Part shown: piece by piece, positions 49,363-61,105 of the stretch
Numbering within the stretch: the first letter of the stretch is position 1
How the letters are laid out: every line of letters begins with the position of its first letter
From: Melitaea cinxia
Lineage: Eukaryota > Arthropoda > Insecta > Lepidoptera > Nymphalidae
Reading direction: 5' to 3'
Assembly: GCF_905220565.1 (NCBI RefSeq)
Contig: NC_059404.1
Coordinates: 6,414,472-6,478,471 of the forward strand
Length of the DNA: 64,000 bases
Translations under genes and position numbers: made by a program
Notes under the pieces: generated by a model
What the model was told of the DNA's origin: nothing
Database searches by the model: none
Seen by the model: only the letters and a program-made list of their open reading frames with translations

Positions 49363-49570
49363 TCGTACGTTCGATTTCACTTGACTAGAAATTACTTAAA
49401 TTAATATATTAAATAAAAATAAATTCCAAATTTTTAAATAAACATGATTTTATGTTAGAATATACTTTTTTTGACTTCAATAAAAGTCACAATCTAAAAG
49501 AATTGTTGTGAATTTGTCTGATTAGAATTTTTCTTCATCATAGTCAAGTGAAATCAGTTGAACACGTACG
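49363..49570. repeat. Inverted repeat with CGTACG ends
   Basis: CGTACGTTCGATTTCACTTG (49364 onward, to 49387) and its imperfect inverse TAGTCAAGTGAAATCAGTTG…CGTACG (49541-49570) share a 15-bp perfect core, GATTTCACTTGACTA. The spacer is about 155 bp of AT-rich DNA. It may be a small MITE or a regulatory dyad. Confidence 0.5.
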
Positions 49571-50203
49571 TTCATTACATAAATACGTAACATAAAACAA
49601 AATATAAACAAAAAATAATATATATTTATATAATGCGCCACATAAAACTTTCACGACTATTTACAATTACTTAATTTTTATGACGATAATTACTATTTTC
49701 GAAAATATAGACATAGGTACATACATATATAACTACAATTATATTAAGATAAAATTAACAATCATTCAGAAATAACCTAACAGAACGAAAGTCTTGTTAA
49801 AATATATATTTTTAAAAAAAATAAAAATGGCGTAATGGATACTTCAACTTAACAATGTTATAAAAACTATTATAATATAAAGTTACTCATAGAACTGGAA
49901 AACCTCCTTTGATTTACGTTTATAGAAATATGAATCTATACTTAAGAGTAAGACGGTAGGGTATACTACGTATTGAAATCTATATTCAGGCAGGTATTAC
50001 GATAATACCTATAGTCTAAGAAACACTAGCAGTATGGCAAGACAGCATTACGGATGGAGGTCGCATATAATCTATTTAGCAAATTGCTCATTGTTTCTCG
50101 TGAATTATCTACAGTTCTTTACGAGGCAGAAACAATAAGGAGAGCCTGACATAAATCATCCGACGAACATACACACAAATATTATTACTAATACGTTAAA
50201 AGT

Positions 50204-50211
50204 TTACGTAT
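50204..50211 (-). promoter_or_regulatory. miR-iab-8-5p 8-mer seed match
   Basis: The minus strand reads ATACGTAA, the perfect 8-mer target of the miR-iab-8-5p seed (miRNA starting UUACGUAU). It lies about 2.6 kb past the abd-A stop, so it acts in abd-A only if a distal poly(A) site is used. Confidence 0.4.
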
Positions 50212-50376
50212 TGTTAGAAACGAAACTTAATTACTAGTCGCGTAACAGTGAATAATAATAATGACGATATCGTACATTTAAAAATGTTTTGCACAGACCC
50301 AAACTAGTAACAAAACGATAATTGATTCACAACGGAATTAAATATTCTATCAAACGCAGAAATAACAATTTAAAGT

Positions 50377-50384
50377 TCGTATAC
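50377..50384 (-). promoter_or_regulatory. miR-iab-4-5p 8-mer seed match
   Basis: The minus strand reads GTATACGA, the 8-mer target for the miR-iab-4-5p seed (miRNA starting ACGUAUAC). It is inside the possible long abd-A 3' UTR. Confidence 0.35.
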
Positions 50385-51295
50385 ACACGTTGCGCATTAG
50401 TTACCGTTCCCGATGCAAGTGTCAGTGTGTACGCCCGTCTCTCCGGAATATTACAGTTTCTTCCAATCATAATTACGAACGATACTAAATAGGTAGTTAA
50501 GCGCTTTTAATCAAATACTTCACCTGGTTCATTACGCTTATATTTATTACCAGTGTCTAAGTTATTTATTACCTATGCATTATAACTTATAAAGCCTACA
50601 TATACGAAATTTACTTAAGTACATTTTGTTCGATTATCATTCTCGATTGATATTTAAAAGTAAGATCGGATAAAGAATCTATTTTACTCGCTAGTGACAA
50701 CCTTACAGTAATCTTACACGACGACTATAGCTCATGAAATGTGATCGTTACTATTTAGATTATTACTATTGCACATATCTGGCGCTCAGATATCTTCATA
50801 CAAAATGTGACGTTAAATAAAAACTTTATGTAAATAATTTATTTGAAAAACGCTCTAAACGTTTTTACGTCACGGACGATGTCACTTAATTCTCTTCACT
50901 TACGTTTATTCTTCCTCAATTATATATTAATTTAAATTAAGTAACAATATCGAATTGACAAAATTTATCTTTTCGTAAAGAAAAGGAGATCGATTAACGA
51001 ATAATGAAAATCGTTTCAATGACTAAATATTGCTTTTGTTCGTACCGGAAATAATTTGTTTTTGAAATAATAAAATAGACTTCTCTTTACACGAAGCATG
51101 AAAAAATGTGATATTCTTACTACTAATACGGCTCGTGCTAATGATATCCCGATAGTAATTACACCTACTGATTGATATAACACGAACATACAGTGGACAG
51201 ATAGCTATTGAGTGATGATTACAAAACTTAAGCGAATATTTCAATTTAATACACATATTTATTTAAATTTTCTTTAATTCTACCCTGACATTAAT

Positions 51296-51303
51296 TTACG
51301 TAT
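51296..51303 (-). promoter_or_regulatory. miR-iab-8-5p 8-mer seed match
   Basis: Minus strand ATACGTAA. It is 63 bases from the next copy at 51359-51366, a spacing greater than is usual for cooperative sites but still a local pair. Confidence 0.45.
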
Positions 51304-51358
51304 AATGGTGACTATCAACACTAATTTCTTTTAGCCTTAATTTAATATTTGTTCTGAT

Positions 51359-51366
51359 TTACGTAT
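51359..51366 (-). promoter_or_regulatory. miR-iab-8-5p 8-mer seed match
   Basis: Minus strand ATACGTAA, the second of the local pair about 1.46 kb past the abd-A stop codon. Confidence 0.45.
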
Positions 51367-51861
51367 AAAGGAAAGTGTTTTTGTTTCAAGCGAATGAACT
51401 AATTCAACGGTGTAATCGTATTTGTTTCATAATTTGTTTTATGATACGAAGCTAATTAATTTTTATTATATTTTGGCACAATGTGGACTTGGGAGCAAAG
51501 AAAATAAAAAAAAAACCCGTTCGTTAAATCGTAAACTTATTACTGAAAGTAATGATTAAGATCTAATGTGATACTAATTTGCGATAAGTTTTATATGAAT
51601 CGTATATTAAATGACACAAAACGCTTGGTTTACTCGTACATGGGCACTGGTTCATCTGTTGAATAAAAAGCTGTTTTAAAACGTTAATAGGCAAAGTAAC
51701 GCAATTTCAATCTACCTAGCGGTAGCCTTATCGGCGTTTACCTTAGCAATACTTAAAGTCGAACCTACATTGTCTATGTATAATACACTTAAACTAGTCA
51801 ACTTTAAAATTACATGTAAAATTTATTTTAGTCACATTATTGTTTATTATATGTATCAATG

Positions 51862-51869
51862 TTACGTAT
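51862..51869 (-). promoter_or_regulatory. miR-iab-8-5p 8-mer seed match
   Basis: Minus strand ATACGTAA, about 0.95 kb past the abd-A stop. It lies just upstream of the nearest minus-strand AATAAA candidates (51843-51848, 51822-51827), so even a short 3' UTR would include it. A 7-mer (ATACGTA) follows the same pattern at 52062-52068. Confidence 0.5.
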
Positions 51870-52823
51870 ATAATTTTGAACATCTGACAATTTGGGATGT
51901 ATGGACACAATGTAGTTTTTTTTTACATTATAAGAGTTTCAACCATCTGGACAAGATTTAAGTAGAACTATCAAAATACCGAATTATATATTTTCATGAA
52001 AACATTGAATATAAAAAACAACATTCGTCACGATGAAAACCTACTTTCAATTGTACTTCAATACGTATCTTGTTACAATCATACGTCTAACGCTCATATG
52101 GAAATAGTTAACTGCATATTTATACCATTGCAAATGTAATTAAGCAACAAAAAAAAAATTCAAATCAAATAACAATTTTTAATATAACTACTCAATTGAT
52201 TCACAATAGAGACAAAAATAAAAGCAAATCTTTCGAAATTAACTGATAAAAATACAACAAAATTTTACGATCATAAAAAAACTGTGACCATTAAAACATA
52301 ACCAGTCCGCTGATAGCGGACAAATAATAAAATATACATCAAAATGTACATAATATAATATCTAATTATAAAAAAATATAACATAATGGAGTAAAGTAAA
52401 TGGTAGCAATAAATACTATGAGATTCACAGATTTAAAATCTTAACTAACAATACCGAAGTTCACTCGGACTTGTAAATCTTAGAGCGATCCTAACGCTAT
52501 TGTAAAATTTAGTAAAATATTATTGCAATACATGGTGTGGTTATGGCAACAAAATAAATGCTTAAAGCACTTCACCAGCCTGTCCACCAGCGAACGACAC
52601 CGAGGCAAGTCCTTCGCACTAAAGGAACATTAATACAATAAAAGTCACAAACGCCTCCACAACGAGGCGACACTTCTACTAAATCAGCCGCAAAACATAA
52701 AACTAGTGGATACGACAGGACTAACGCTGCCCGCAGGTCCATATGGACGTAACACTTCCATTCATGTATTCACACTATATGATACAGTATCAGTCAGGAT
52801 TTACTAAGCGGTAGGCAGGCGCC

Positions 52824-53221
52824 TTACGTCGGCACTTTATTCACTTTGAGAATGTCGCTGGAACCTTTGTCGATGGGCATTTTCATGGGATCATGGTGGT
52901 GGGTCACGTGGTGGCCGTGGTGTTGGCTCTCCAGCTTAGCCTGCTTCTCTTGCTGTTGCTGCTTCATTCTATCTTGTTCCTCTCTTTCCCTGCGTGCTTG
53001 CTCATTGATTTCCTTAACAGCACGCAGTTCCTTCTTTAATTTCATACGTCGATTTTGGAACCATATCTTTATTTGCCTCTCTGTGAGACAAAGGGCATGT
53101 GCAATTTCTATCCTACGCCTGCGCGTTAGATAGTGATTGAAATGGAATTCCTTTTCTAGTTCTAGCGTTTGGAATCTCGTGTACGTTTGTCGACCCCTCC
53201 GCCGTGGACAGCCATTTGGTC
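52824..53221 (-). CDS. abd-A: abdominal-A (abd-A) terminal coding exon, homeodomain and C-terminus
   Basis: Last coding exon of the Hox transcription factor Abdominal-A, a nuclear DNA-binding protein that specifies abdominal segment identity in insects. The exon encodes 132 residues, the first codon being split. The sequence before the homeodomain is GPNGCP. A complete 60-residue homeodomain (53025-53204) starts RRRGRQTYTRFQ and ends in helix 3 QIKIWFQNRRMKLKKE, with Q50 and N51 present. The abd-A-specific residues YTRFQ, FHFNHYL and IEIAHAL separate it from Ubx (YTRYQ, FHTNHYL, IEMAHAL), as does the following ELRAVKEINEQARRE. A Gln/Glu-rich stretch and a His-rich tail (QHHGHHVTHHH) follow, then KVNKVPT and a TAA stop at 52824-52826. 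The exon begins after a polypyrimidine tract and AG (minus strand TTTTCTCTTCAG, AG at 53223-53222), giving a phase-1 junction. Reading continues in frame into the intron only by chance. Earlier exons (N-terminus, YPWM motif) are not in the window. Confidence 0.97.
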
Positions 53222-53236
53222 CTGAAGAGAAAATAA
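53222..53236 (-). promoter_or_regulatory. abd-A: Splice acceptor of the abd-A homeodomain exon
   Basis: On the minus strand a pyrimidine-rich run ends in TTCAG directly before the GA of the split glycine codon. The resulting N-terminal context (…G PNGCPRRRGRQTY) matches the conserved exon junction of insect abd-A as I remember it. The junction was placed by protein conservation, not by transcript data. Confidence 0.9.
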
Positions 53237-55069
53237 CATAAAAAATTAATATCATATTCGAAATCTATAACGGAAGATCGATTAAAATTTAACGACAATC
53301 GGTAAATAAATTTAACATTAAGTCAATTTATTGGAAACATGTATCACTGGCCCACAGTTCGGGGTTCGATTCGCAACGTAATAAAGGCTTTGAGCAGCCA
53401 TTAAATTTTACTTTTATAGCATCTTAGATTTTAATAGCTCATTAATATTTTATTGCCGTAGTAAAGATAATTTTAGAGTTATTCGCTACTGGGACCGACC
53501 TCAAAGTAGATCAAATACCGATGTTAATAGATTTACAACCGAGTTTAAAAAAATCGTTTAACGATGTGACGTTTAGGACAACGTGTCAATACAAATAGTT
53601 AAATATACGATAGCGGCATAGATTTTTTTTTCTCACAGATGAGAAGTGATGGAAAGGGTTAAAAGCAGTAAATGGACCAAGTATTCACAATAGCAATCTC
53701 AAAAGGAATTCGTTACAAAAAGTCCGGACGGCAAGGGTTGCACAACTTTCTAATTCTTTGTAAGGTGGCGTTTTGTATTGGTACGTTAAAAAGTTTTTCT
53801 TAGAAATTGTGAAAGTTTTAACCCTTTAAAGTCGCTGCGAAAAAAAATCTCTTAATTTTTTATCGATATGAAAAAATCATTTATTTATCACTGATGCTGT
53901 ATAATTACATAAATTCTTACAAAACAGTTTGATAACAAAGGAGAAAAATAATGTCGTCTAGACTAGACTACAATTAGGAAGCGTTCTTATATTTTTATTA
54001 CATTTCAAACTTTTAATTACCTAATTTAGCAAAAGATAATTTTATATAAAGAAATCAAATAAAGCTTAAATCAGAAGTATATGTCTAACTGATACGATGC
54101 TTTTTAGTTATATGTATCCGTGTATGTATCTTCGGGTCTACTCCTCGGTTACATGGCGGTCGTACCGAGCCGAGCCCAGACAGGTTTCGAGTCAGGCAAT
54201 AAATAAGGCAAGATAAATAGTCTACCCTACGCGTATAATTGATAGCGGACCAGTCATTGGAATTTACATTTTAAGTTATTTAGTAGTTCTTATGCCGTAG
54301 GAAATAGAAACTGTTCGGTTCTAGAATTACTAAAACTGTATAGAACTATCGGAATTATCATACTAGCTATTTTTATAAAGTCGTATACTGCTTATTCTTT
54401 ATAGTCATTACTGATTAATTTAATAAGGTTGTTAATTAGTATTAAGAGGATTTAATAGTCTAAATCTTAAATATGATACAAGTTAAATATTTGAAAATAT
54501 ATTTACGTACCTAAGAATTAAATTTCTGTATACAAAAGGAAGATTTAATGAAAATAAAAAAGTGAAAGAATTAGGTACGTTTAAACAGATTATATTCAAA
54601 TTTATTTAAAAAGGCGATGTTAACTTTGTACGTTTTAATTAAAGAACAAAGGAAGTCTTTTAAAAACAACACTTGATAAGTAATTAATGTTCGCTTACTA
54701 AGTTACGAAGTAATGCAATTTATTTTTAAATTATTTGGGCGCTATAAACATTTTATTTGAAGATAAATGGGGATGTAAATCATGTGACCAAAAATGTTAC
54801 ACACCAGATATCGTACTTTATATGAACAATAAATTACTGTAATTGTATTTTTACTGCCGCAAAAACATTTATGGTCGATGCTTATTAAGGAATCACAAAA
54901 AAAAAAAATGTTTGAATAATCATAAATAAAAAACTAAGAAAAAGGTTATAATAATACAGTTGTGGTCATCTGTTGTAGTGTGTCAAGAGATTTAAACAGA
55001 AATGAGATAGCTATAGTTATTCTAATTTTAAAAAGCAAAGATGGAACCCAAACTAACAATACACACATC

Positions 55070-55700
55070 TCGATTATCCTATCAAAGTGAAAGGTCATAA
55101 AGGATATAGTTTGTTCTTTGAAACAGATCCTTCTTGTTTACGTCGCAGAGTCTAAATCTGTGTGTAGAGGGGGTGAGATAATCCGCGTTTTGTTGGTGCT
55201 TGTAATATGTTAGCGCAGGCAGGTTGGCCACCCTTCGTTCGGTCGCCATGACAACGGTCGAAGGCACCTCCCGTCAGCTGGGTCCCATTATTCTCTTTGC
55301 ATTGTAGTCGCGGGGTGTAGAGTCGGCCATGTACGCTGTACCTGTTCTTTTTTACGTATTACGTCGAGAGATTCCCATACTTCGATATATATCACCTATA
55401 CAGGATGCCGACTACGTTGATTAGCATTTGTTTTCCAAGTTTTCTCAGTCGAATTATTGTAGAACGGGTATTGTTTTATTTTTTTCCAACAAGATACTTA
55501 ACAGATAAAATGCACCAATCCAATTACTTATTTCTAATCTCGGAATTTAAAAGAAATAAGTTAAAAAGGAGGACGCCAAACACAATATATCTCGGGGAGG
55601 AGCGGCGGCATTAATTAGAGACGTATATATCGTGCGCCGACACCGGACGACTATAAACATACGCCGACAAGACCTGGCTCTTACCTCGCTTTTTTCTCCG
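55070..55700. promoter_or_regulatory. Candidate intronic cis-regulatory island in abd-A
   Basis: Locally CG-rich compared with the flanks. It contains GCCATGACAAC and GGCCATG (the GCCAT core is the Pleiohomeotic recognition core in flies), GGCGGCATTAATTAG (a homeodomain TAATTA core next to a GGCGGC run), and several CpG-bearing words such as GCGCCGACACCGG. It contains no convincing coding frame. The regulatory role is inferred from composition, motifs and position in a Hox intron. Confidence 0.3.
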
Positions 55701-58700
55701 AAATAAATCTCAGTCCTCGCTTATTTATTATTTTATTTTACTTTGTATAAACTTGCTCACCTTTTATACAGAACCCGTTCTACATAGCATTTGATAAATT
55801 TCTCGTCTGAGTGGAATATTAAGGGTCCGTTTATGAATTATGTCGCTGGTCAGCTAAGAAGGTTATTTATAGAGCAAGATCAGGTCACCTCCTGGACGAG
55901 CTTCTAGATAGTCGACGTGACTGCTGAGAATGAATTATTACTATTAACGGCGGCTTAAAATATATTCAATCCGTTGAGAAGATTTTTGTTAATACTAGTG
56001 AAATATAATTATTAATAAATATTAATTATAATTTAGTATATGACAGGGGCGTTAGGTTTTAATTCTAATTCATAGAAAGTTAATATATAAAGTGATGCTA
56101 AAAATTATGTGGGTTTTAGCCATATGAGGACAGCGTGCGATAAAATACATCTTCCTAAATTATTGCATTCGGTTTAGGTGTGTCAACGGATAGGTGTGGC
56201 AAATTCAATTAATTTAACCAATAATGTATTAATGCCGTTGATTGTATTCAAATGACCGAATTACGCACTGAGTAAATATTTGTAGAAGGTTAATTGTTTG
56301 TCAGTTCACACATAATTAAAAACGATATCAACATAAATAACCAGACCGATATAATAACGTCACAACTACCTATCAAGTGTGATCATTTGAAAGTACAGTA
56401 TACGTTGTAAAGGTGTTAAACATATTTATGAATATTTTATAAAATGTGTAATTCCCGCATGGACATCGGCTATATAGATATGACTAAGGTCGCGTCTGCG
56501 GCAGTAATGACTACCAACTGTTTTAATTAAATTATATTTTATAATTACGTATATTTTTATTGTAATATTTTCTAAATACTCAATTAAATGAAAAGTGTAA
56601 AAGGCATTTTTAGGCGTTTATTAATATTTATAGTAAATATGGATAAAAAAATAAGAGTAAATAAGCATTACAGATTCTGTGTTTAAAGCTTAAACTTATA
56701 TTATAATACATTTGTCATTATGTAATTTATGTCATCTTCACATTACTAGTATCTAGTTAATTTATACGTTTTAATTAGATGGCGTTTAGACAATAATTTT
56801 ATAGAACATTTATTGATAAGTTAGTATTCATTTAAACGACATTTAGGACTCTTCATTATTAAGGGCTTTGTAGCTTCGTGTTAGCGACATTTTATTGCAT
56901 CGTAACTCGACAGTCGTTTTTATTACTCCCAGCGCCATCTTGAAATAGTTTGCATTCGAAATTTGAAAAATATGATTTTTTTAATACTATTTTTTAAAAT
57001 CAATCCAATTTAATTTTTAAAATAAAAAAAGACCAAATAAATCTTTTAAATTGCCATATAAATGAATAAAAAACAAAATACAAGAACAATTTTTGCTCAT
57101 AAAATGAACAATTAGCCTAAAATTCAAATTATCTCGTAATTGTAAGTACTTTTAATGTGTGTATCAAGATATAATGGACAATTAATTCATTAAAATGAAC
57201 TCAAATTACTTTATGGTATAAAAAATAATTAATTTATTTCACATGAGAGGTCGAAAAAGAAATCGTATATTACCCACGAGCTTCGAATCGTTTCGGTCGG
57301 TAATTTTTATATTAACTTCGTTAAACACATTTTACTTAATAGTTTGGTATTCGAAAAACTATTTTTTCCGTTTATTGACGTTAATGTTTATACCACATCA
57401 TAAAAGATCGTTAAAATATTTCATTTTTGTACCGGAATCGCAAGGGTAATCTGAATCAGAAAACGTTAATTATAAAGAGCTTACGATATTTTGAAATATT
57501 CCCAAAAGACATATGAGCAGTCTCTTTTTAATCGACAAAGTCCTAATTTCTTAACTGAATATTAATTATTCTTTCACAAGTATAAAACAGGGAGATACAA
57601 ATATGCGAAATGTAATACTGAGCTTTACTAAAAATGGATGTCAATGCAGTTGAAACCGTGAGGGGTGTCTAGTAAAGTATTCAAGAAAATAGTTGTATTT
57701 TTTTCATCGAGCGGTGTGGAAAGCGTCACATTTCCTGATCTTGTAATATTCTTGACAACAATAAATATTTCGAGCATGTACAAGACGGAAATACCTATTT
57801 TTGCTTGTTGTGTGAGCCAGTTAAATCATCACAATGTTGTTCTGTGCTTCACTGTTCAAAGGACATTGCCTTTAATACAGGGCTGTCAAGAAACTGTCTT
57901 TTATCATCTTGTATTTAATAACAATATAGTTGTAATATTACCTTTCTCTGTAGTGTTCATAAAAATATCAGTGAATACATAGTTGTGTACGTTAGTATTA
58001 TATTATAGTTTGTGTTGTATGCAGCTGTAATTGGAATTGGATTAATTTTTTTTATTAACAATTTCTGTTCATTGTATTAGCGTATAGATTATCTATCTTG
58101 TACTGTAGTTTGATTAAATAAAATTATTGACACTTTCACGACATTCGACAACTTTCAAATGGCATTTCCTTTAAAATCGTAAAAATCTCCTCACAATAAA
58201 CGACGTTCAATATAATTTTAATTTAAATCTACAAAATTATTTATCTTATCATTGCATTTTAAGAGTATTTTAGTCATAACTGTTATAACCGTGAGAAAAT
58301 CAAAAGAGTACCAAATAGAAATTATATTTATAAATATAAAAAGTATTATCCTTTCAGTTTGGGGATAAAAAATAAAATATTTTAAAAATTATGTTTCTTT
58401 AAATTACAGCGTGCGATTTTTATCTTATTACTTTTGCATACCCAGAACTCTACGCTAAATGTGGTGAGCTCTATACAAACGCACAAACGAACTAACTGCA
58501 GACAACCTGATTTAGTGCACGTCGGGTCAATGCCTTGAGCATTTAAATGCCTATGTATGAGACTTGCATTATTACTCGTTCGTTCAGTATGAAATCTTGC
58601 ACCATTTTCCTTTCAAATAGTTGCTTTTAGTATTTAAATGTATCGTGGCTATAAAATAAATAGTATCTATAAATCAATGACATCATACAAGTACATACAT

Positions 58701-58916
58701 ATTATATCTATATATTATATAACTATTTACTTTTAGTTTTATATTTATAAATATACATAATAATATTAATACTTTTAATAATTAATTAAAAGTAATTTTA
58801 TGAGGTACATTTTAAATGAATGTTTAGAATAAATAAATAATGTAAGTTAACATTAAGATACGTAAATTGATGAAAAAGTAACATTTAATTACTACTACAT
58901 AGTGTTGCCCAAATGC

Positions 58917-59052
58917 AAGAACAAGACGAGACTTAGCCAGTCTTGGTCTTGGTCTTGCGCCAATACACCTGGTCTTGGTCTTGGTCTTGGTCTTGCGCTC
59001 CCAGTCTTGGTCTTGGTCTTGGTCTTGCAGCAAGAGTCTTGCAAGTCTTGCA
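58917..59052. repeat. CTTGGT tandem array, left subterminal region of the hAT element
   Basis: Irregular tandem runs of CTTGGT broken by CTTGC words, mirrored in reverse complement near 61061-61105. Clustered subterminal repeats of this type are the usual transposase binding sites in hAT elements. Confidence 0.75.
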
Positions 59053-59477
59053 ATTACCTATTAGTCTATTACTATTTATTAAAGTTTACTTTAAATCTTA
59101 GAAAAACGTATTAGAAATGGAACATTGTGAGCTTGAATTAACATAGCCATAGTAAAGATCAAGCAGATTAATAAATAACTGAAGATTTGATAAGAAATTC
59201 GAAAAATCAACTGACCTATATGTCGTTTTCCATGGAAGTAACTGTTTCTTAATAAACATTTATGATTTATAAGCTTACATTTGCTAAAACATGTAAAAAA
59301 ACAAATTAATTACAATAACTTGACTGTATTTTAAAGAACAATACTTATCTGTCTAGAAAGAGATTGAACCCTCAACTTATAAGAAATTTAATAAAAGAGT
59401 TTTACGATTTATCATTTATTTGAATAAAAAATAAAACACAACACAAATCAACAGCTTTATCATTAGGTTATGATACT

Positions 59478-60926
59478 TTATATCAATTTTTTTGACCAAG
59501 AATTAATACAAAGTAACCATCTGGCTGACTCATCACTTAACCTATTTCTATGTTTTCTAATTACTAATGATGCTTTAGAAAATAACCTCTCAGCAGGTAC
59601 TGAAGTTGCAGGTATTGAGAGAAAATCACGGGTCATTTTCGATAAAATCGGATACTCTGTCTCATGCGTCCTCCACCAATCTAAAATGTCTTCCGAGCTG
59701 GCAGTTCTTGGTTTTCTCAGGTACTCCTCCAACTCGTCTATCACTAAGCCTTGAAGACAAGATCCAGATGACGTCGAGGGACATTCATAGAGTTTATCAA
59801 AGTCTATTACGTCTTCATCTTCACCACATACTTTATTTTCTTTTTCTGGTAATTCCAGAGATTTGTTCAGTGAGTGTAGACTTTTATATTCTTCATAAAG
59901 TTCATTGAACTTGCGCAGACTTTCTGTTTTAAGTTGCTTCCCCCACATTGTCAGGTCAAAAGTCTGAGCCTTATGCCTTGGGTCTAAAATTAAAGAAGTA
60001 CAATAAATCCAGTTGCTCTTCTTGTAATGTTTAAGCATTTTGTCTCGAGCTGCTTGGAAAGCTAGAATGAGCCTTTCATCCACTTCAGATCGATTAGGTT
60101 TCTCATCTAACTGTTTTACCATGGATTCAATTTTATCTAGCAAGAGATTGAATGATACAATGACTAGCGGTAATGTAACATATTTGTCTCCACCAAGTTT
60201 TGTACTTAAAAGTTTAAAGTTTATTACAAATTTATGTAATTTTTCGAGTACCTGCCATTCATTAGCTGTGATTTGAAAATCATTTAATTCGGTGACAGAA
60301 CTGCACAATATGTCAATGCCCGCTCTCACTTTTAAACCAAATCCAATCATATCATTTGTGGAATTCCATCTCGTTGGACAGTCAAGAATGGCATTTAGAT
60401 TTGATGGCACGCCAGCTGCTTCACAAGCAGACTGAAACTTCTTCTTCACTATCTCACTTCTTTTTATTTTACTGGAAATACTGCGTAACTTTGTTACAGA
60501 TGTACGCGAGTCAGCAATATTTGGTGCAGATTCTTCATCTTCCTCATCCTCAGTTTCGTCTGCATAGTCTTCGTAATGCTGATCTTGCGCGTTAGTGTCA
60601 GACTCACAGTGTAATGCTAAGGTCTTTAATAAATCTTGTACACCAAGGTTTAAAATGTGAGCAAAGCACCGGAAATGTTGATTGTCTGAATCAAAGTGTG
60701 GCGGCAGCTGTTTGCCCAGTTCATACATAAATTTGGTATTTGCAGTTGCGTTGTCGACCGTGATACCTTGTATTTTATCAATTATGCCATATTCCAATAA
60801 ACATTCATGGAAAATCGTTGCAATATCTTCCCCAGTATGTCGACCGCGTGATGGTATAAAATCAAGAACTACAGATTGATACTTCCATTCGTTGTCTATA
60901 TAATGAATGTTACACCTAACTACTCA
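59478..60926 (-). pseudogene. hAT transposase (ZBED-like), N-terminally truncated
   Basis: The open frame runs from a stop near 60927 to 59478, about 480 codons with no in-frame ATG near the start; the first ATG-less residues read HYIDNEWKYQSVVLDF. Visible hAT features are TVDNATANTKFMYELG (catalytic-core region), CFAHILNLGVQDLL (the conserved C..H..NL stretch), CPTRWNST, and a C-terminal dimerisation domain with PATSVPAERLFSKASLVIRKHR and WLLCINSW. The BED zinc finger and the first catalytic Asp region that normally precede these are missing, although the element ends are intact, so an internal deletion removed the 5' part of the gene. The copy is probably non-autonomous. An upstream exon spliced in cannot be excluded but there is little room (about 190 bp to the right end). 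Confidence 0.85.
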
Positions 60927-60954
60927 GTGAAATAGCGCTAAGTCCTAGCTGCAA

Positions 60955-61105
60955 GACGCAAGAGTCTTGCAGGCTATGTCTTGTTCTTGCTCAAGTCTTG
61001 CACGGTCAGTCTTGGTCTTGGTCTTGCTAAAAATACGCGGTCTTGTTCTTGGTCTTGGTCTTGCAAAAACGCAAGAACAAGACCAAGACTGCAAGACCAA
61101 GACTG
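60955..61105. repeat. CTTGGT / ACCAAG array, right subterminal region of the hAT element
   Basis: Runs of CTTGGT (60955-61063) followed by GCAAGACCAAGAC units (61070-61105). Together these give an internal inverted arrangement close to the right terminus of the hAT element. Confidence 0.75.

Larger units (their letters stand above)
49259..52823 (-). other. abd-A: Probable abd-A 3' UTR and downstream flank
   Basis: No other gene follows the abd-A stop codon on the minus strand, and the stretch is free of recognisable repeats. Minus-strand AATAAA candidates (TTTATT on the given strand) occur at 51822-51827 and 51843-51848 (about 1 kb UTR), 50838-50843, 50565-50570, 50543-50548 (about 2.3 kb), and 49259-49264 (about 3.6 kb). 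Which is used cannot be told from sequence. The stretch holds a cluster of microRNA seed matches for miR-iab-8-5p and miR-iab-4-5p, listed separately, which favours a long UTR. The outer part (below about 50.5 kb) may be ordinary intergenic DNA. Confidence 0.5.
53222..58891 (-). other. abd-A: abd-A intron, part upstream of the homeodomain exon
   Basis: Non-coding on both strands as far as I can see. I looked for the YPWM exon and other upstream abd-A exons on the minus strand and found none. Most of it is AT-rich single-copy-looking DNA. CG-richer patches at 54120-54260 (containing ATGGCGG and ATAAATAAGGC) and 55070-55700 stand out as candidate intronic regulatory elements. From 55700 to 58891 I see no gene or clear repeat; short open frames there have AT-driven composition. 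Confidence 0.7.

Noticed and set aside
52846..53133. 95-codon plus-strand frame opposite the abd-A exon
   Set aside because: Antisense shadow of the homeodomain exon.
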